DNA of 64,000 bases, taken from assembly GCA_030762935.1 (NCBI GenBank), contig CM060899.1, positions 15,855,001-15,919,000 on the forward strand, in the 5' to 3' direction. The notes under the pieces were generated by a model, which made no database searches, was not told the origin of the DNA, and saw only the letters and a list, made by a program, of their open reading frames with translations. Of this stretch, positions 45,177 through 54,970 are shown in pieces. The DNA is from Hymenopus coronatus. Lineage: Eukaryota > Arthropoda > Insecta > Mantodea > Hymenopodidae. The stretch's first letter is position 1. Each line of letters opens with the position of its first letter. A program made the position numbers and the translations under genes.

Positions 45177-45318
45177 ACCTCCTTGCCGTCATCTGGGCAC
45201 TGGTAACCTTGAGTTTGGTGCTTTGACAGCGATGGCTATTCAGGTGTTGGTCTCCTGACTGATCATCGGGATGCGTTGTGTTGGTTGCTGTGCAGGTAGA
45301 AAGAGAAGCAGAGTTTGT

Positions 45319-47436
45319 TTAATTAGTCGGGTTCATGAGTCTGTATAGGTGTACAGCTATATCTATGGCTGAGGTGTTACTTGATAGGGATCTATCAAAC
45401 AGGTGGAGTGGTCTGTGATGTTTATTGTCATCAGTTGTGTAGTTGCCTATTTGTTGTATAAGTGGGTTGTGATGTAGTGTGATGCGGTCATAGAGGTCGG
45501 AGGCCAGTTTCTTAATGAACTCTTCGAGTGTGTGCATCTTGAGTTCCTCATGTAGCTTTCTTGCCGGTGCGAAATATGGTACTTTGGTGGTTAGTCGTAG
45601 GATTTTGTTTTGGAATTTATTTAGTGATGTGATATGTGTTGGAGCAGCGTAACCCCATACAGGGCAGGCATAGGTTAGTATGGGTCGGATTAGAGTTTTA
45701 TACAGTGTGAGACCAAGTTTAGGGCTGAGGGCACTGTGGAGGTTAATGAGAGGGTGTAGTTTGCGTAATTGAGCCTGAGCTTTGTGTCTAATGTCGGCTA
45801 CGTGGGCTTTCCAGGTTAGACTTTGGTCCATTGTGAGGCCCAGGTATTTTACCTGAGGCAACCAGGAGATGTCTTCACCAAATAGGTGTAACGGTCGGAG
45901 TGCGTGTGTAGGATATCTGTGTTTGTTTCTTTTTGTGAAGATGATGGCTTGGGACTTTCGGTTGTTTACCTTTATACGCCATTTTTCAAGCCAAGGCTGG
46001 AGTGTGGTCAGTGCAATTTGGAGTCTGCTACGAATTAACTGGGGTTTGCCAGATTGTGCTGTGATGCAGGTATCGTCAGCATATAGTGATAGTTGAGTGT
46101 TGAGAGTTTTAGGGATGTCGTTTATATAGATGTTGAACAATACGGGTCCAAGTAGGCTGCCCTGGGGGACTCCCGCTCGCATTATATGTGGGTTGGACAT
46201 GGTGTCGTCCACGGTGGAAACGAATTGCCTATCTCGGAGATAGTTTGCAATCAGTTTGATCATAGTGTCTGGTAGGCGGATGTTAATTAATTTCCGCAGC
46301 AGTCCACTATGCCACACTCGATCAAACGCGTTCTCTATGTCGAGCAATACTGCTCCTGTGGATTTGTTTATGTTGAATCCGTGTGTTATGGGTTCAGTAT
46401 TACGTAGTAATTGAAGCGTGCTAGAATTTTTGGCACGGAAGCCGAACTGCTCATTAATGAGAATATTGTGTCTTTTCAGGAATGCGTTTAGTCGTTTTAG
46501 GATAATTTTCTCAAATAGCTTACTCAGTGTCTTTAGTAAACTGATGGGTCGATAGTTTTTAGGGTTAGTTAAGTTTTTATTCTTTTTAGGGAAGTGAAGA
46601 ATTTTGGCTGTTTTCCAGGCTTCTGGGAAGAACCCGTTCTCAAGAGAGAAATTGAAAATTTGGGTGATTCTTTCCAGTGCTGTATCAGGAAGTTTTTTGA
46701 GTATGATGTTAGGTATGTCATCAAGTCCTGGTGCTTTACGAATGGGTAGGTGCCTGATGATCCATTTTATTTCAGGTGTGCAGGTTTTCCGTATCTTGCT
46801 ATGCGTGCGAGCAATGTGCAGCTCACGGGTAAGAATTTCCGTATCATGTATGAAATGTGCATTTGAGGGCATTATATTCGGGGTTAGAGTGTCTTGTAAT
46901 GCATCCGCGAGCATTTCAGCTTTGTCTCGATCAGAGGTTGCTACGAGTTGGTTGATTTCTAGGGGAGGGATAGTGGTTTTCTCCCTGGTGAGATATCTGG
47001 AAATGCGCCAGACATTGGCCTGATTGGAGTCCAGGTTTTCGAGAGTGTGGGCCCATTGGTTGTGAATGAGCTCTGTTGTGTTACGCCTAAGAAGGTATTG
47101 AGCGTGATGTAGCTCAGCTAGGTCTCTGGGCTGTCTTGTCTGCTGCCACTTACGTCTAGCGCGGTTTCGGAGTCTCGTAAGATTCTTAATGTCCTTTGGT
47201 AGTCGGGTATCCCTGTAGGATGGAACAGTGAGTGGGACTGCGTTTATTGTCGCAAATTTGATGCAGTTTTCGAGGTTTGTTACTGCCTGATTTAGTTCTG
47301 CCATCGATGTGATGGGCTCATGTGTGATTTCCGTGGTCATTGTGGTTTCAAATTGGGTCCAGTTGGCCTTGTTGTAGTTGCGTCGAGGCGGGAGCACCTT
47401 AGGAGCTAGTGAGCCTTGTATGGTAAAGGAGCTAGT
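45319..47436 (-). pseudogene. Jockey-like ORF2 fragment: intact reverse transcriptase, no endonuclease
   Basis: An uninterrupted frame of about 705 codons from the element's 5' truncation point to a stop at 45319. It begins after the endonuclease (NYNKANWTQFE matches NYNKADWDRF of the full element) and covers the whole reverse transcriptase: KAPGLDDIPNIILK, KNYRPISLLKTLSKLFE, EQFGFRAKNSSTLQLL, LLDIENAFDRVWHSGL, AGVPQGSLLGPVLFNIYIND, catalytic LYADDTCIT, then thumb and C-terminus. It lacks RNase H, as in the Jockey clade. Absence of any stop shows a recent insertion. It has no start codon or promoter of its own, so it counts as a truncated gene. Confidence 0.92.
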
Positions 47437-47449
47437 GAGTCGAAGAAGA

Positions 47450-47547
47450 TTTTTTTTTTTTTTTTTTTTTTAGTTTCAAGTGGAGGGGAAAAATCCACCT
47501 TAAGGACTAACCCGGGCTGGCAAGCCCGGAGTGTCGGGGAAGCTCCG
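47450..47547 (-). mobile_element. Short 3'-end LINE fragment (Z) with poly(A)
   Basis: On the minus strand, 76 bases of 3' terminus (ccgggttagtc, ggtggatttttcccctccac) followed by a 22-base poly(A) (T at 47450-47471). The tail joins the 5' end of element B directly, while the other side joins the hairpin arm at ttaa. The terminal motif matches the full element and fragment W. Confidence 0.7.
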
Positions 47548-47599
47548 TTAAGATGACTGAGACATGGGCACGGACTTCGTAGAAAACTATTTATAGCAG
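47548..47599 (-). repeat. Hairpin repeat, left inner arm
   Basis: Exact 52-bp reverse complement of 47632-47683, separated by a 32-bp spacer (47600-47631). It carries a minus-strand TATA-like tataaata facing left. Confidence 0.97.
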
Positions 47600-47631
47600 T
47601 TATTCGGCTAATGTTTTGTGTTTGAGCACGC

Positions 47632-47699
47632 CTGCTATAAATAGTTTTCTACGAAGTCCGTGCCCATGTCTCAGTCATCTTAAATACCAGGCCATAATA
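47632..47699 (+). repeat. Hairpin repeat, right inner arm and target duplication
   Basis: The 52-bp arm (47632-47683) with TATA-like tataaata at 47636-47643 is followed by ataccag and then gccataata (47691-47699). The last is repeated at 53401-53409, just after the poly(A) of the element inserted between them. It is therefore a 9-bp target-site duplication. Confidence 0.92.
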
Positions 47700-48277
47700 C
47701 ACAGCGGGACCTCGAGACAGCGAGACCACGAGACTACGAGACCAGCGAGAGGAAGCAATCGAAGCATAGAAGCCCTCGACTAGGTAATTCTAGGCGAGGA
47801 GAAGGGATCAGAGCCAGCTCTCTCTTCAAAGAACTTCACTTCGCCGACTCTCGCTACTCGACTCTCCCGGCGAGTGAGCCAGCAACTGCCAGCCAATCTC
47901 AACAGCTCCCGGGTGGGCGTTCTCTACGAGGTCTGCACCTTGCTCAGCTCAGCCTCGTGCTAGCGAGCTTAACTGTATAGCAGGGTAGAGGAACAAGGCC
48001 GCAGCCAACAGTCGCCTGACTGGTACCTAGGCGCCTTCGGGCAGGTCCTCTGTTCTTCGGGCTTTTTAGCGCCCTCTAGCAGCTCTTTCTCTCTAACTAT
48101 CACTATCTTCCTCTTTTCTATCTAGGTTAAGCTCCCTGTTAGGCCCCTTATATTATAATCTAGGCTTTATTTTCTTACTTCTTCCTTCTTCACATTTAGC
48201 TTAGAGTAAGTACATTTTCGCACTACTTTCTAATCAAACCTTTAACCTTTCAAACTCCCAAACACTACCTAAACCTA

Positions 48278-49894
48278 ATGGCCCGAAGAAAGCCCAAGAA
48301 GCACTCTCCTTCGGAAGTGCGTGTCACGAGACAGACGGTAGTCAAGACACGGCTTGACTTTGGCGCTACTCCACCTACCCGCCCCTCCGGCCCCTCACCT
48401 GCTGCTCCCCCCTCCACCGCTCCTGCTTCCTCTGCCTCCCCAGCCACCATTACTTCCTCCCCAGCCTTAGCTCCTATCACACCACGTGTCACTAACCCAC
48501 TGACACACCCCTCCTCTGCTCCTTCTTCTTTCCATCCCTCGTCCATCTCTGTGGTGGCTCAGAGACCCCCCCCCCGACCTCCTTCTGCTTCCTCCGCTTC
48601 CGCTCCTTCACCGCATCTGCCAACCCCGCCTCCTCATCCCGTGTCCCCGATCCCGGGCCCATCCTCTCCCAACCCTAGCCCCCCTCCTGCCCCATTCTAC
48701 CCTCCTGCCTCCCAACCTAACCCTAGCCCTAGCTCCTCTCCCCCACGCCCAGCTCCACCCGGTCCCCCTTCTTCCTACGCCCAAGCCATCACCACCCGTC
48801 TCCAGGCTCCCATCTATGTTCCCCGCCATCATCTATCTCTGTTACAGGAACTCAGAGACTTCGACGCCCTACGCCCCAACGGGGGGTATGTCTTATCCAG
48901 AGCCCCTATCTCAGGGGACCTCATGGTGCGCACTAGGTCTGCGGAAGACTATCAGCGCCTGACTGCCTTTCTGAGGGAGCGTGGGGTACCCTTCACCCTG
49001 ACACGAAGCTCCAAGAACGACCAGACCTACCGTGCTGTGGTGAAGCACGTTTACTTTGACGGCGCGGAAGAGGAAATTAGGGCTGAGCTGCACTCTGCGC
49101 ACTTTTCAGTGCTGCGAGTAGTGCAGCTCAGGCGTTATGACCGAGCCCGTACTCCTCTCCCGATATACCTGGTGGATCTGGCAACAGCTGAGGACCTGGC
49201 CCGGTTGAGGTCGTTGGAACAGGTGTTGCACTTTCGGGTGAAGGTGGAACCCTACCGACGACCATTTGTCCCCATACAGTGCAATCGGTGCCAGCAGCTG
49301 AGACACACGGAGGCAACGTGTAGCTCGGGTGCCGTTGTGTGCTCTAAGTGCTCGGCCTCCCACGACTCGCGGAGCTGTAACGTTCCCCCACCCCAAAGGA
49401 GATGCGCGCTGTGTCTCAATTCGGGCCACGGGGCCAGGTACCGGGCTTGTCCCGAGTATCAGAGACAAGTTGAAGCAGCGCGCAACTCCCAGGGGACAGG
49501 GGCACGGGCGCCTCCGGCGGGGAGTGGTGGTCGAGTGCGTGGAGAGGCTCCGGTGCGCGCGCCGCCTGCCCCTCGTGGCTCTGTGATGGGCCTCGTTAGC
49601 GCTGGGGGGATGAACGAGCCGAGGACCCGAAAGCCTAGCCGACCACAGGTTAAGCCACGTCAACCCCCGAAGGAAGTGCCACCGAGGGAGGAGACCCTGG
49701 CTGACCCTCGGCTGGAGCACCAGCGAAACATGTTCAGATGTGCGTCCGCTGAGCACTGGAGGGACGCAGACTTACAGGACGTCTGTATGCACCTCTTCGA
49801 ACTACTGGCCACTTCGCGGGGATCGGAGACCCGGAGCATCCTGGCTTGCTACAGAGATTTCTTTCAACTGCTCACCTCTCCTGGCTTCCTATGA
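48278..49894 (+). CDS. Jockey-like ORF1 (gag-like RNA-binding protein)
   Basis: 538 residues, uninterrupted, starting MARRKPKKHSPSEVRVTRQT. Residues about 25-170 are a Pro/Ser/Ala-rich, probably disordered stretch. About 180-335 form the folded gag region (AVVKHVYFDGAEEEIRAEL, then LPIYLVDLATAEDLARL, then FRVKVEPYRRPFVPIQC), resembling the domain that precedes the knuckles in Jockey ORF1. Residues about 338-400 hold three zinc knuckles: CNRCQQLRHTEATC, CSKCSASHDSRSC, CALCLNSGHGARYRAC. The C-terminus is basic then acidic. The protein would coat the element's RNA. Its stop codon TGA overlaps the ATG of ORF2 in the sequence ATGA (49891-49894), suggesting coupled translation. Confidence 0.92.
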   Translation: MARRKPKKHSPSEVRVTRQTVVKTRLDFGATPPTRPSGPSPAAPPSTAPASSASPATITSSPALAPITPRVTNPLTHPSSAPSSFHPSSISVVAQRPPPRPPSASSASAPSPHLPTPPPHPVSPIPGPSSPNPSPPPAPFYPPASQPNPSPSSSPPRPAPPGPPSSYAQAITTRLQAPIYVPRHHLSLLQELRDFDALRPNGGYVLSRAPISGDLMVRTRSAEDYQRLTAFLRERGVPFTLTRSSKNDQTYRAVVKHVYFDGAEEEIRAELHSAHFSVLRVVQLRRYDRARTPLPIYLVDLATAEDLARLRSLEQVLHFRVKVEPYRRPFVPIQCNRCQQLRHTEATCSSGAVVCSKCSASHDSRSCNVPPPQRRCALCLNSGHGARYRACPEYQRQVEAARNSQGTGARAPPAGSGGRVRGEAPVRAPPAPRGSVMGLVSAGGMNEPRTRKPSRPQVKPRQPPKEVPPREETLADPRLEHQRNMFRCASAEHWRDADLQDVCMHLFELLATSRGSETRSILACYRDFFQLLTSPGFL

Positions 49895-52624
49895 ATCACA
49901 CACCCAAACTCAATTGTATGACATGGAACGCACACGGCTTAAAAAGACGAAAGACTGAACTTAGAGACTTCTTAACACGCAACAACATACACATAGCGTT
50001 AATTACAGAAACTCATTTAAGCGACAAAGACAGATTTAACATGCCAGGTTACACTACCCACCGCAACGATCGAAACAGACGCGGTGGCGGGACGGCCGTA
50101 ATAATAAAACATAGCATTGCCCATGATGTTGCTCCACAGCCGCAATTTTCAACTCTAGAAGCTACTAGTATTTACATCACCATTGACAACAACAAGGTTC
50201 TAATCACGGCGGCATATGCCCCCCCAGGCGTACTAAACATAGCGGACATTAACTCAATCTCGCAGGTAAACAACAGGGTGCTAATAGCCGGAGATCTCAA
50301 CGCAAAACACCTCATTTGGGACTGCAATGAGACTAACCCTGAAGGCACGGCCCTCCTAAACCTTGAAAATAATTCTGATATAATAATTCACACTCCTACG
50401 GAACATACGTATATCCCATTCAGCCGAAACCAAAGGCCTGATATTCTAGATATTGCAGTGACGCGTAATCTCACTCGTAGGATCAACCTACAAGTTAAGA
50501 ACGAACTCTCTTCCGATCACTTACCAGTGATCATAACATTAGAAGGCACTGCAGCCCCCAATCCACCAGTCGAGCGTCTAAACTACAATAAAGCAGACTG
50601 GGATAGGTTTGCAAACACTATCAACAAGCACCTACATACTACACAGCTAAATACAGCAGAAAACATGAATGAAGCTGTAACTCAACTAGAAAATGCGATA
50701 AAAACTGCAACCAAAGAAGCTGTACCAATAAACAAACCAAAGCGATACCAATCACAACTACCACCTGACATCCAAATGCTAGCAGCGGAAAGAAACCGAG
50801 CTAGACGGCGTTGGCAGAAAACACGTCATATTGTAGACCAGGAATACGTTAGACACTTAAATACCCTTGTCAGAGAGAGAACAACAAACCATCTCTCTCA
50901 ACAATGGCAGAATACACTTGAGAACCTCGACTACGAACGAGACTCGGTGTGGAGAATTGCACGCTGTCTAACACGCGATAAAACACAAATACCACCATTA
51001 CACCACAATCAAACAATAGCATCTACAGACCAACAAAAAGCAGATATGCTCGCAGACACACTGCAAGAAATCTGCACGCCTAATCCTACTCCCTGCTGCC
51101 CTCAATTTACGGAGGCAACGGAAGAGGAAACGGAAATTTTCAAAGAACAGGCAACCCACAACTTAGTGAGAAAAACCTGCCCGAGTGAAATAAACTGGCT
51201 AATCAGGCACCTCCCAAAGAGAAAAGCCCCTGGGCCAGATAACATCCCAACAGTGGCCCTATTGCATTTGCCCGAAAGGGCAATTAAGCTACTGGCTGAC
51301 ATATTCAACTACGTGCTCATTAGTGGACATTACCCTAAAAGGTGGAAACTAGCCACCGTGGTCCACTTCCCCAAAAAGGGGAAAAACTTGTCCAAACCGC
51401 ACAACTACAGACCAATTAGTCTACTAAGCACACTTGGAAAACTTCTCGAAAAAGTAATTCTCAAACGTCTCAACTCACAACTAAACAAACAAAACATACT
51501 AATTCCAGAACAATTTGGATTCCGAGCCAAACACTCAACAACTCTACAACTAGTTAGGGCAACCGAATCTATAACGCACGGTTTCATCATCAACAAATCA
51601 ACAGGTGCTTTATTATTAGATGTCGAACGAGCCTTCGACAGAGTATGGCATGCTGGCCTACTAAAGAAGCTCAAAACAATAAATATACACGACTCACTCA
51701 TTAAACTCATAGCAAACTACCTAAGTGATCGAAAATTTCAATGCAGAGTAAACAATCACCTGTCATCCGAACGCCCAATCAAAGCCGGAGTGCCACAAGG
51801 CAGCATACTCGGGCCAACACTATTTAATATCTATATAAATGACATCCCAAAAACCGAAAATACAGAATTATACATTTATGCGGACGACACCGCCATAATG
51901 ACCCAATCGGGAAAAACGAAATTCATTCACAGCAGACTCCAGAGGTCCCTTAATAACCTAGAGGACTGGCTTACCAAATGGCGAATCAAAGTAAATGCAC
52001 CAAAAACTCAAGCAATCATATTCACAAAGCGTATCAATCACAGATTTCCCAGACACCGCCTGCCTCCACTTACCATATTTGGTGAAGATATTGGATGGAC
52101 AGATACGGTAACTTGGCTTGGACTTAAAATGGATCAAGGTCTAACATGGAAAAAGCATATTACTCAGACTCGTGGAAAAGCCAATGCCCAATTGGGCAGG
52201 CTATACCCACTCATCAACATGGGCTCACAGCTAAGCCTTAACATGGGACTCACACTTTACAAAACATTAATCCGACCTATAATTACTTACGCATCCCAAG
52301 TATGCCGCCGAAAACCACATCAAAAACTTACAAAGATTCCAAAATAAAATTCTACGCTTAGTATCTAAGGTACCATACACAGCTCCAGCTGACATACTCC
52401 ACGAAGAACTCAAAATACATACAATCGAACAATTCATTAAAAAGCTAACCTACGACGCATATCAAAAATTAAGTGCACATCACAACCCTTTAATAGAAAC
52501 GCTAGGGAACTACGACACAAAAACAAACAAACACAACAGACCTTTATCACTTTTCGACAGAACTATAACACAAGACACCACTCCAGACGAAATACAACAG
52601 TACCTTACAAACCTCCTTCCCTAA
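49891..52624 (+). pseudogene. Jockey-like ORF2: endonuclease and reverse transcriptase, one frameshift
   Basis: Starts at the ATG overlapping the ORF1 stop (MNHTPKLNCMTWNAHGLKRRK). The endonuclease has ALITETHLSDKD (Glu), GGGTAVIIKH, VLIAGDLNAKH (Asp, Asn) and LSSDHLPVII (Asp, His). The reverse transcriptase has KAPGPDNIPTVALLHL, HNYRPISLLSTLGKLLE, EQFGFRAKHSTTLQL, LDVERAFDRVWHAGL, AGVPQGSILGPTLFNIYIND and catalytic IYADDTAIM. At about 52307 a deletion of about 5 nt (after ITYASQV, where VWGYAA is usual) shifts the frame, giving early termination at 52347. The rest of the C-terminus is intact in the other frame to TAA at 52622-52624. No RNase H. The enzyme nicks target DNA and primes cDNA there. 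Confidence 0.93.
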
Positions 52625-53366
52625 AAACCTCTCCCCTTCTAACACACAGCTATATATATGTTTATCCTTTCTCTCTTCCAATATGTTTCAGTACCAGCCC
52701 GTCGCAGAGCCCTAAAGCCCTCAGCTACAGCTGAGGCGGACCGGGGGAAGGGGCCTCCCATTGTGATCGACGCGGGCAGCGTACTTCGGGCAGCTGCAAT
52801 ATGGAGTCAATCACTTAGACGACCTTGGCAACTACATGGCAAACGAGATGACGAAGGCCTACGAGCCCGGTACTGCTACTAGCGACGAACGGCTGCGCAA
52901 CCACTGACGGACGGAGAAATCTCCCGAAGCAACAGCGCAGAAGCGGAACTTATTCTAAACATATACTATAAGACTAAATTTAAGTGCATGTTAGATAACA
53001 TTTTACTTAATATGACAAGCAGGCACACCCTGCTGAAATAGAACATAGCCATTAACGAATAAAACACCTACAGAGTAGCGCATGATTATCCACTGGTATT
53101 GTTCAGGTTTCATGGACAATCCCAGTAAGTAGCATTAACGCGCTCGCATGCAATGCATGCCAGCTAAGTAGCTCTCACTTACTAACCGGGGTGCTATGCG
53201 GGACCCGACTAATGCATGTTTGCACGAAAGTACTCTATATATAACGATTAACACGTGGAGGGGTTTTTTAGTGGATATACCGCACTCTGCGGGGAGCTCC
53301 ACATATCCCCCAAGCCATTGCACTAAGGCTTGGGGTCGAATGCAGGAATGCATTTTTCCCCTCCAC

Positions 53367-53369
<3 letters not shown>
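52625..53369 (+). other. 3' UTR of the Jockey-like LINE
   Basis: Non-coding. The last 150 bases carry a GC-rich pair of short stems (ccccaagcc...ggcttgggg near 53305-53335) and the shared terminal motif before poly(A). Such structures are normally what reverse transcriptase recognises at the RNA 3' end. Confidence 0.75.
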
Positions 53370-53400
<31 letters not shown>

Positions 53401-53401
<1 letters not shown>

Positions 53402-53577
53402 CCATAATATCTCGCGAACCAATCAGATGTTAGCTTCATCCCAGCTCTTATAAATACCAGTCTCCGCAAGCTCAAACCATCAGTTCACCCTGAAGACGAG
53501 GAAGATGCACTTCTTCGAAACGTTGGTGTCAAGCCAAGTTTTTACCTGGCTAGAAGCCCGAGAAGATTTTGAATTAA
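53401..53577 (+). repeat. Hairpin repeat, right arm, outer part
   Basis: 177 bp identical by eye to the reverse complement of the two left-arm parts (43063-43133 and 42098-42203). Includes TATA-like ttataaata near 53448, then ctgaagac (53490), a short stem and cgaaac (53516), and ends gaattaa. It is read here as a Penelope-like terminal repeat, by inference. Confidence 0.85.
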
Positions 53578-54691
53578 CACGTCGCCAGGAAAGTTTCAGT
53601 TCTTATTTCGTTCTTATATGTTCGTCGATAGAGATACATGATGATCAGCAACTGACCGAGTCTTTGAAAACTGCTTTGCCTGTTAGTCTGGAGATTGTGG
53701 GATTCTAACTACCTCACCAACCACCCAATTATCATGCGTTCGATTACCTTGCAGAGCAACTGGTGAGGGAAACAGAACGGTAGCTAGAAGAAATATAAGG
53801 TCTCTTGCAGTTTCAAAAAATCTGATGTGTAACATTCACACGGCTTTCTCTATATCCCTGCAACAAATTATGCTTAAAAAGCTTATACTTCTATTTACTT
53901 TATGCTAATCAGAAAAATATTATCAGAAATAGCCTTATTACTTGCTTCCTTGGAAGTAGAAGCGAAATAAGGGACTAGCATACGTTAAGGTGATAGTCAA
54001 AATCTGGTTGCTGTGTCAATGAAGTTCCTTTGTTTGTATAGATAGGAGTTTGCAAGTTCCTTTATGAGAAAAGTATAAGTTTTTCATAGCAGAAACCAAA
54101 AATAAGGAATGTCTCAAAAACGACGAACTCCACGAATAAAAAAATGTATATAACATAAATTGTGTGTTTTAACTTGCTCTAAATTTTTGGTGTAGTAAGT
54201 TTTTGTCCATTTCTTACGGTTTAGCAGTTATTCAAAATTCAGTAAAAGTCATCCAGAATAAACTACTCTTCAGAGGCTACTCCCAGAAAATTCAGGATAT
54301 ACATTTTATTTGTCAGGTAAATATCTTTTATATACGAAATTTGAATCAAAATCGTTAGAGCCATTTTTGAGAATAGTAAAATTTTGGAAAAAAGTTCCAT
54401 GTAAAGGGTAGTTGTGTTTGGGGGGATTTTTCTCAAAATCTTCGTGTCACATTCGAGGAAGATACTTAACTTAATACCAAGTTTGGTATTTTACCAACTT
54501 TTCGTTTTTGAGTTATCGTGTTTACAGACACACGGACACACTGACACGCACACACACATACACACACGGAGCTTTTTGTGAAAATGCTTTTTTTTTTTTT
54601 TCTTTTTCTTTTTTTTTTTGACATCGGGGACCTTAAAATATATATTTCCGGTGAAATATCGGTATTGAATTTTTGGGTTGAGTGCAATACC

Positions 54692-54728
54692 TTCTCTATA
54701 CACTATGTACATAGTGCGTATAGAGAAA
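54692..54728. repeat. Near-perfect palindrome
   Basis: ttctctatacactatg and catagtgcgtatagagaa form a hairpin about a central tgta, with two unpaired bases. It lies at the edge of the insert in the I-like relic, so it may be an inverted end of that insert. Confidence 0.6.
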
Positions 54729-54824
54729 GTAAATAGGTATGACAGTGGCCTTGCGTCACTTTCCCGGAAAAGTAACGTCAACCCAGACACGATTATAGAC
54801 CTTGACCATGAAAGCCTTACCTTC

Positions 54825-54825
<1 letters not shown>

Positions 54826-54884
<59 letters not shown>
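54826..54884 (+). repeat. (GA)n microsatellite
   Basis: About 28 GA units inside the decayed I-like reverse transcriptase. Confidence 0.97.
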
Positions 54885-54970
54885 TGTATTAACATTTGGA
54901 CTGGATTCCATGTGGATCTGAAACAGATCTTCGCGACGATGAAAGTACATGCTCTAGCTCCGCCATGGTG

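Larger units (their letters stand above)
44598..47436 (-). mobile_element. 5'-truncated Jockey-like LINE (X) with 13-bp duplication
   Basis: Minus-strand element: the ORF2 frame, then a 3' UTR with a long GT microsatellite, then poly(A) (T at 44598-44621). It is flanked by perfect copies of gagtcgaagaaga (44585-44597 and 47437-47449), its target-site duplication, within the 5' UTR of element B. Its 3' end (ggggccgccccttta before the tail) differs from the other elements here, so it is a separate family. Confidence 0.9.
47700..53400 (+). mobile_element. Nearly intact full-length Jockey-like LINE
   Basis: Starts cacagcgggacctcgag after the duplication gccataata and ends with a 31-base poly(A) (53370-53400) followed by the second gccataata. 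Layout: 5' UTR 47700-48277, ORF1 48278-49894, ORF2 49891-52624, 3' UTR 52625-53369. The 3' UTR ends with a GC-rich stem-loop region and catttttcccctccac before the tail, an architecture shared with fragments W, B and Z. The only defect I see is a small deletion in ORF2. Absence of RNase H and the Pro-rich ORF1 with a C2HC-associated domain and three knuckles fit the Jockey clade. Confidence 0.93.
53700..54970 (-). mobile_element. I-like LINE reverse-transcriptase relic with inserts
   Basis: Two minus-strand pieces of the same gene as the I-like LINEs upstream: 54970-54740 (MAELEHVLSSSRRS, then SPEGKAFMVKVYNRVWVDVTFPGKW) and 53830-53700 (SYR-like block, then KVIERMI). Between them, at about 53835-54690, is unrelated AT-rich sequence with a CA-rich tract and T runs, probably another insertion. 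A (GA)n expansion sits within the first piece where a short conserved segment belongs. Confidence 0.6.

Noticed and set aside
48608..49756. Antisense frames in the GC-rich ORF1 of the Jockey-like LINE
   Set aside because: Low-complexity Gly/Arg-rich shadows of the Pro-rich sense frame.
42098..53577. Telomere of TTAGG type with telomere-specific LINEs
   Set aside because: The head-to-tail, poly(A)-inward order recalls telomeric arrays, but no TTAGG or similar repeat is present and ordinary sequence flanks both sides.
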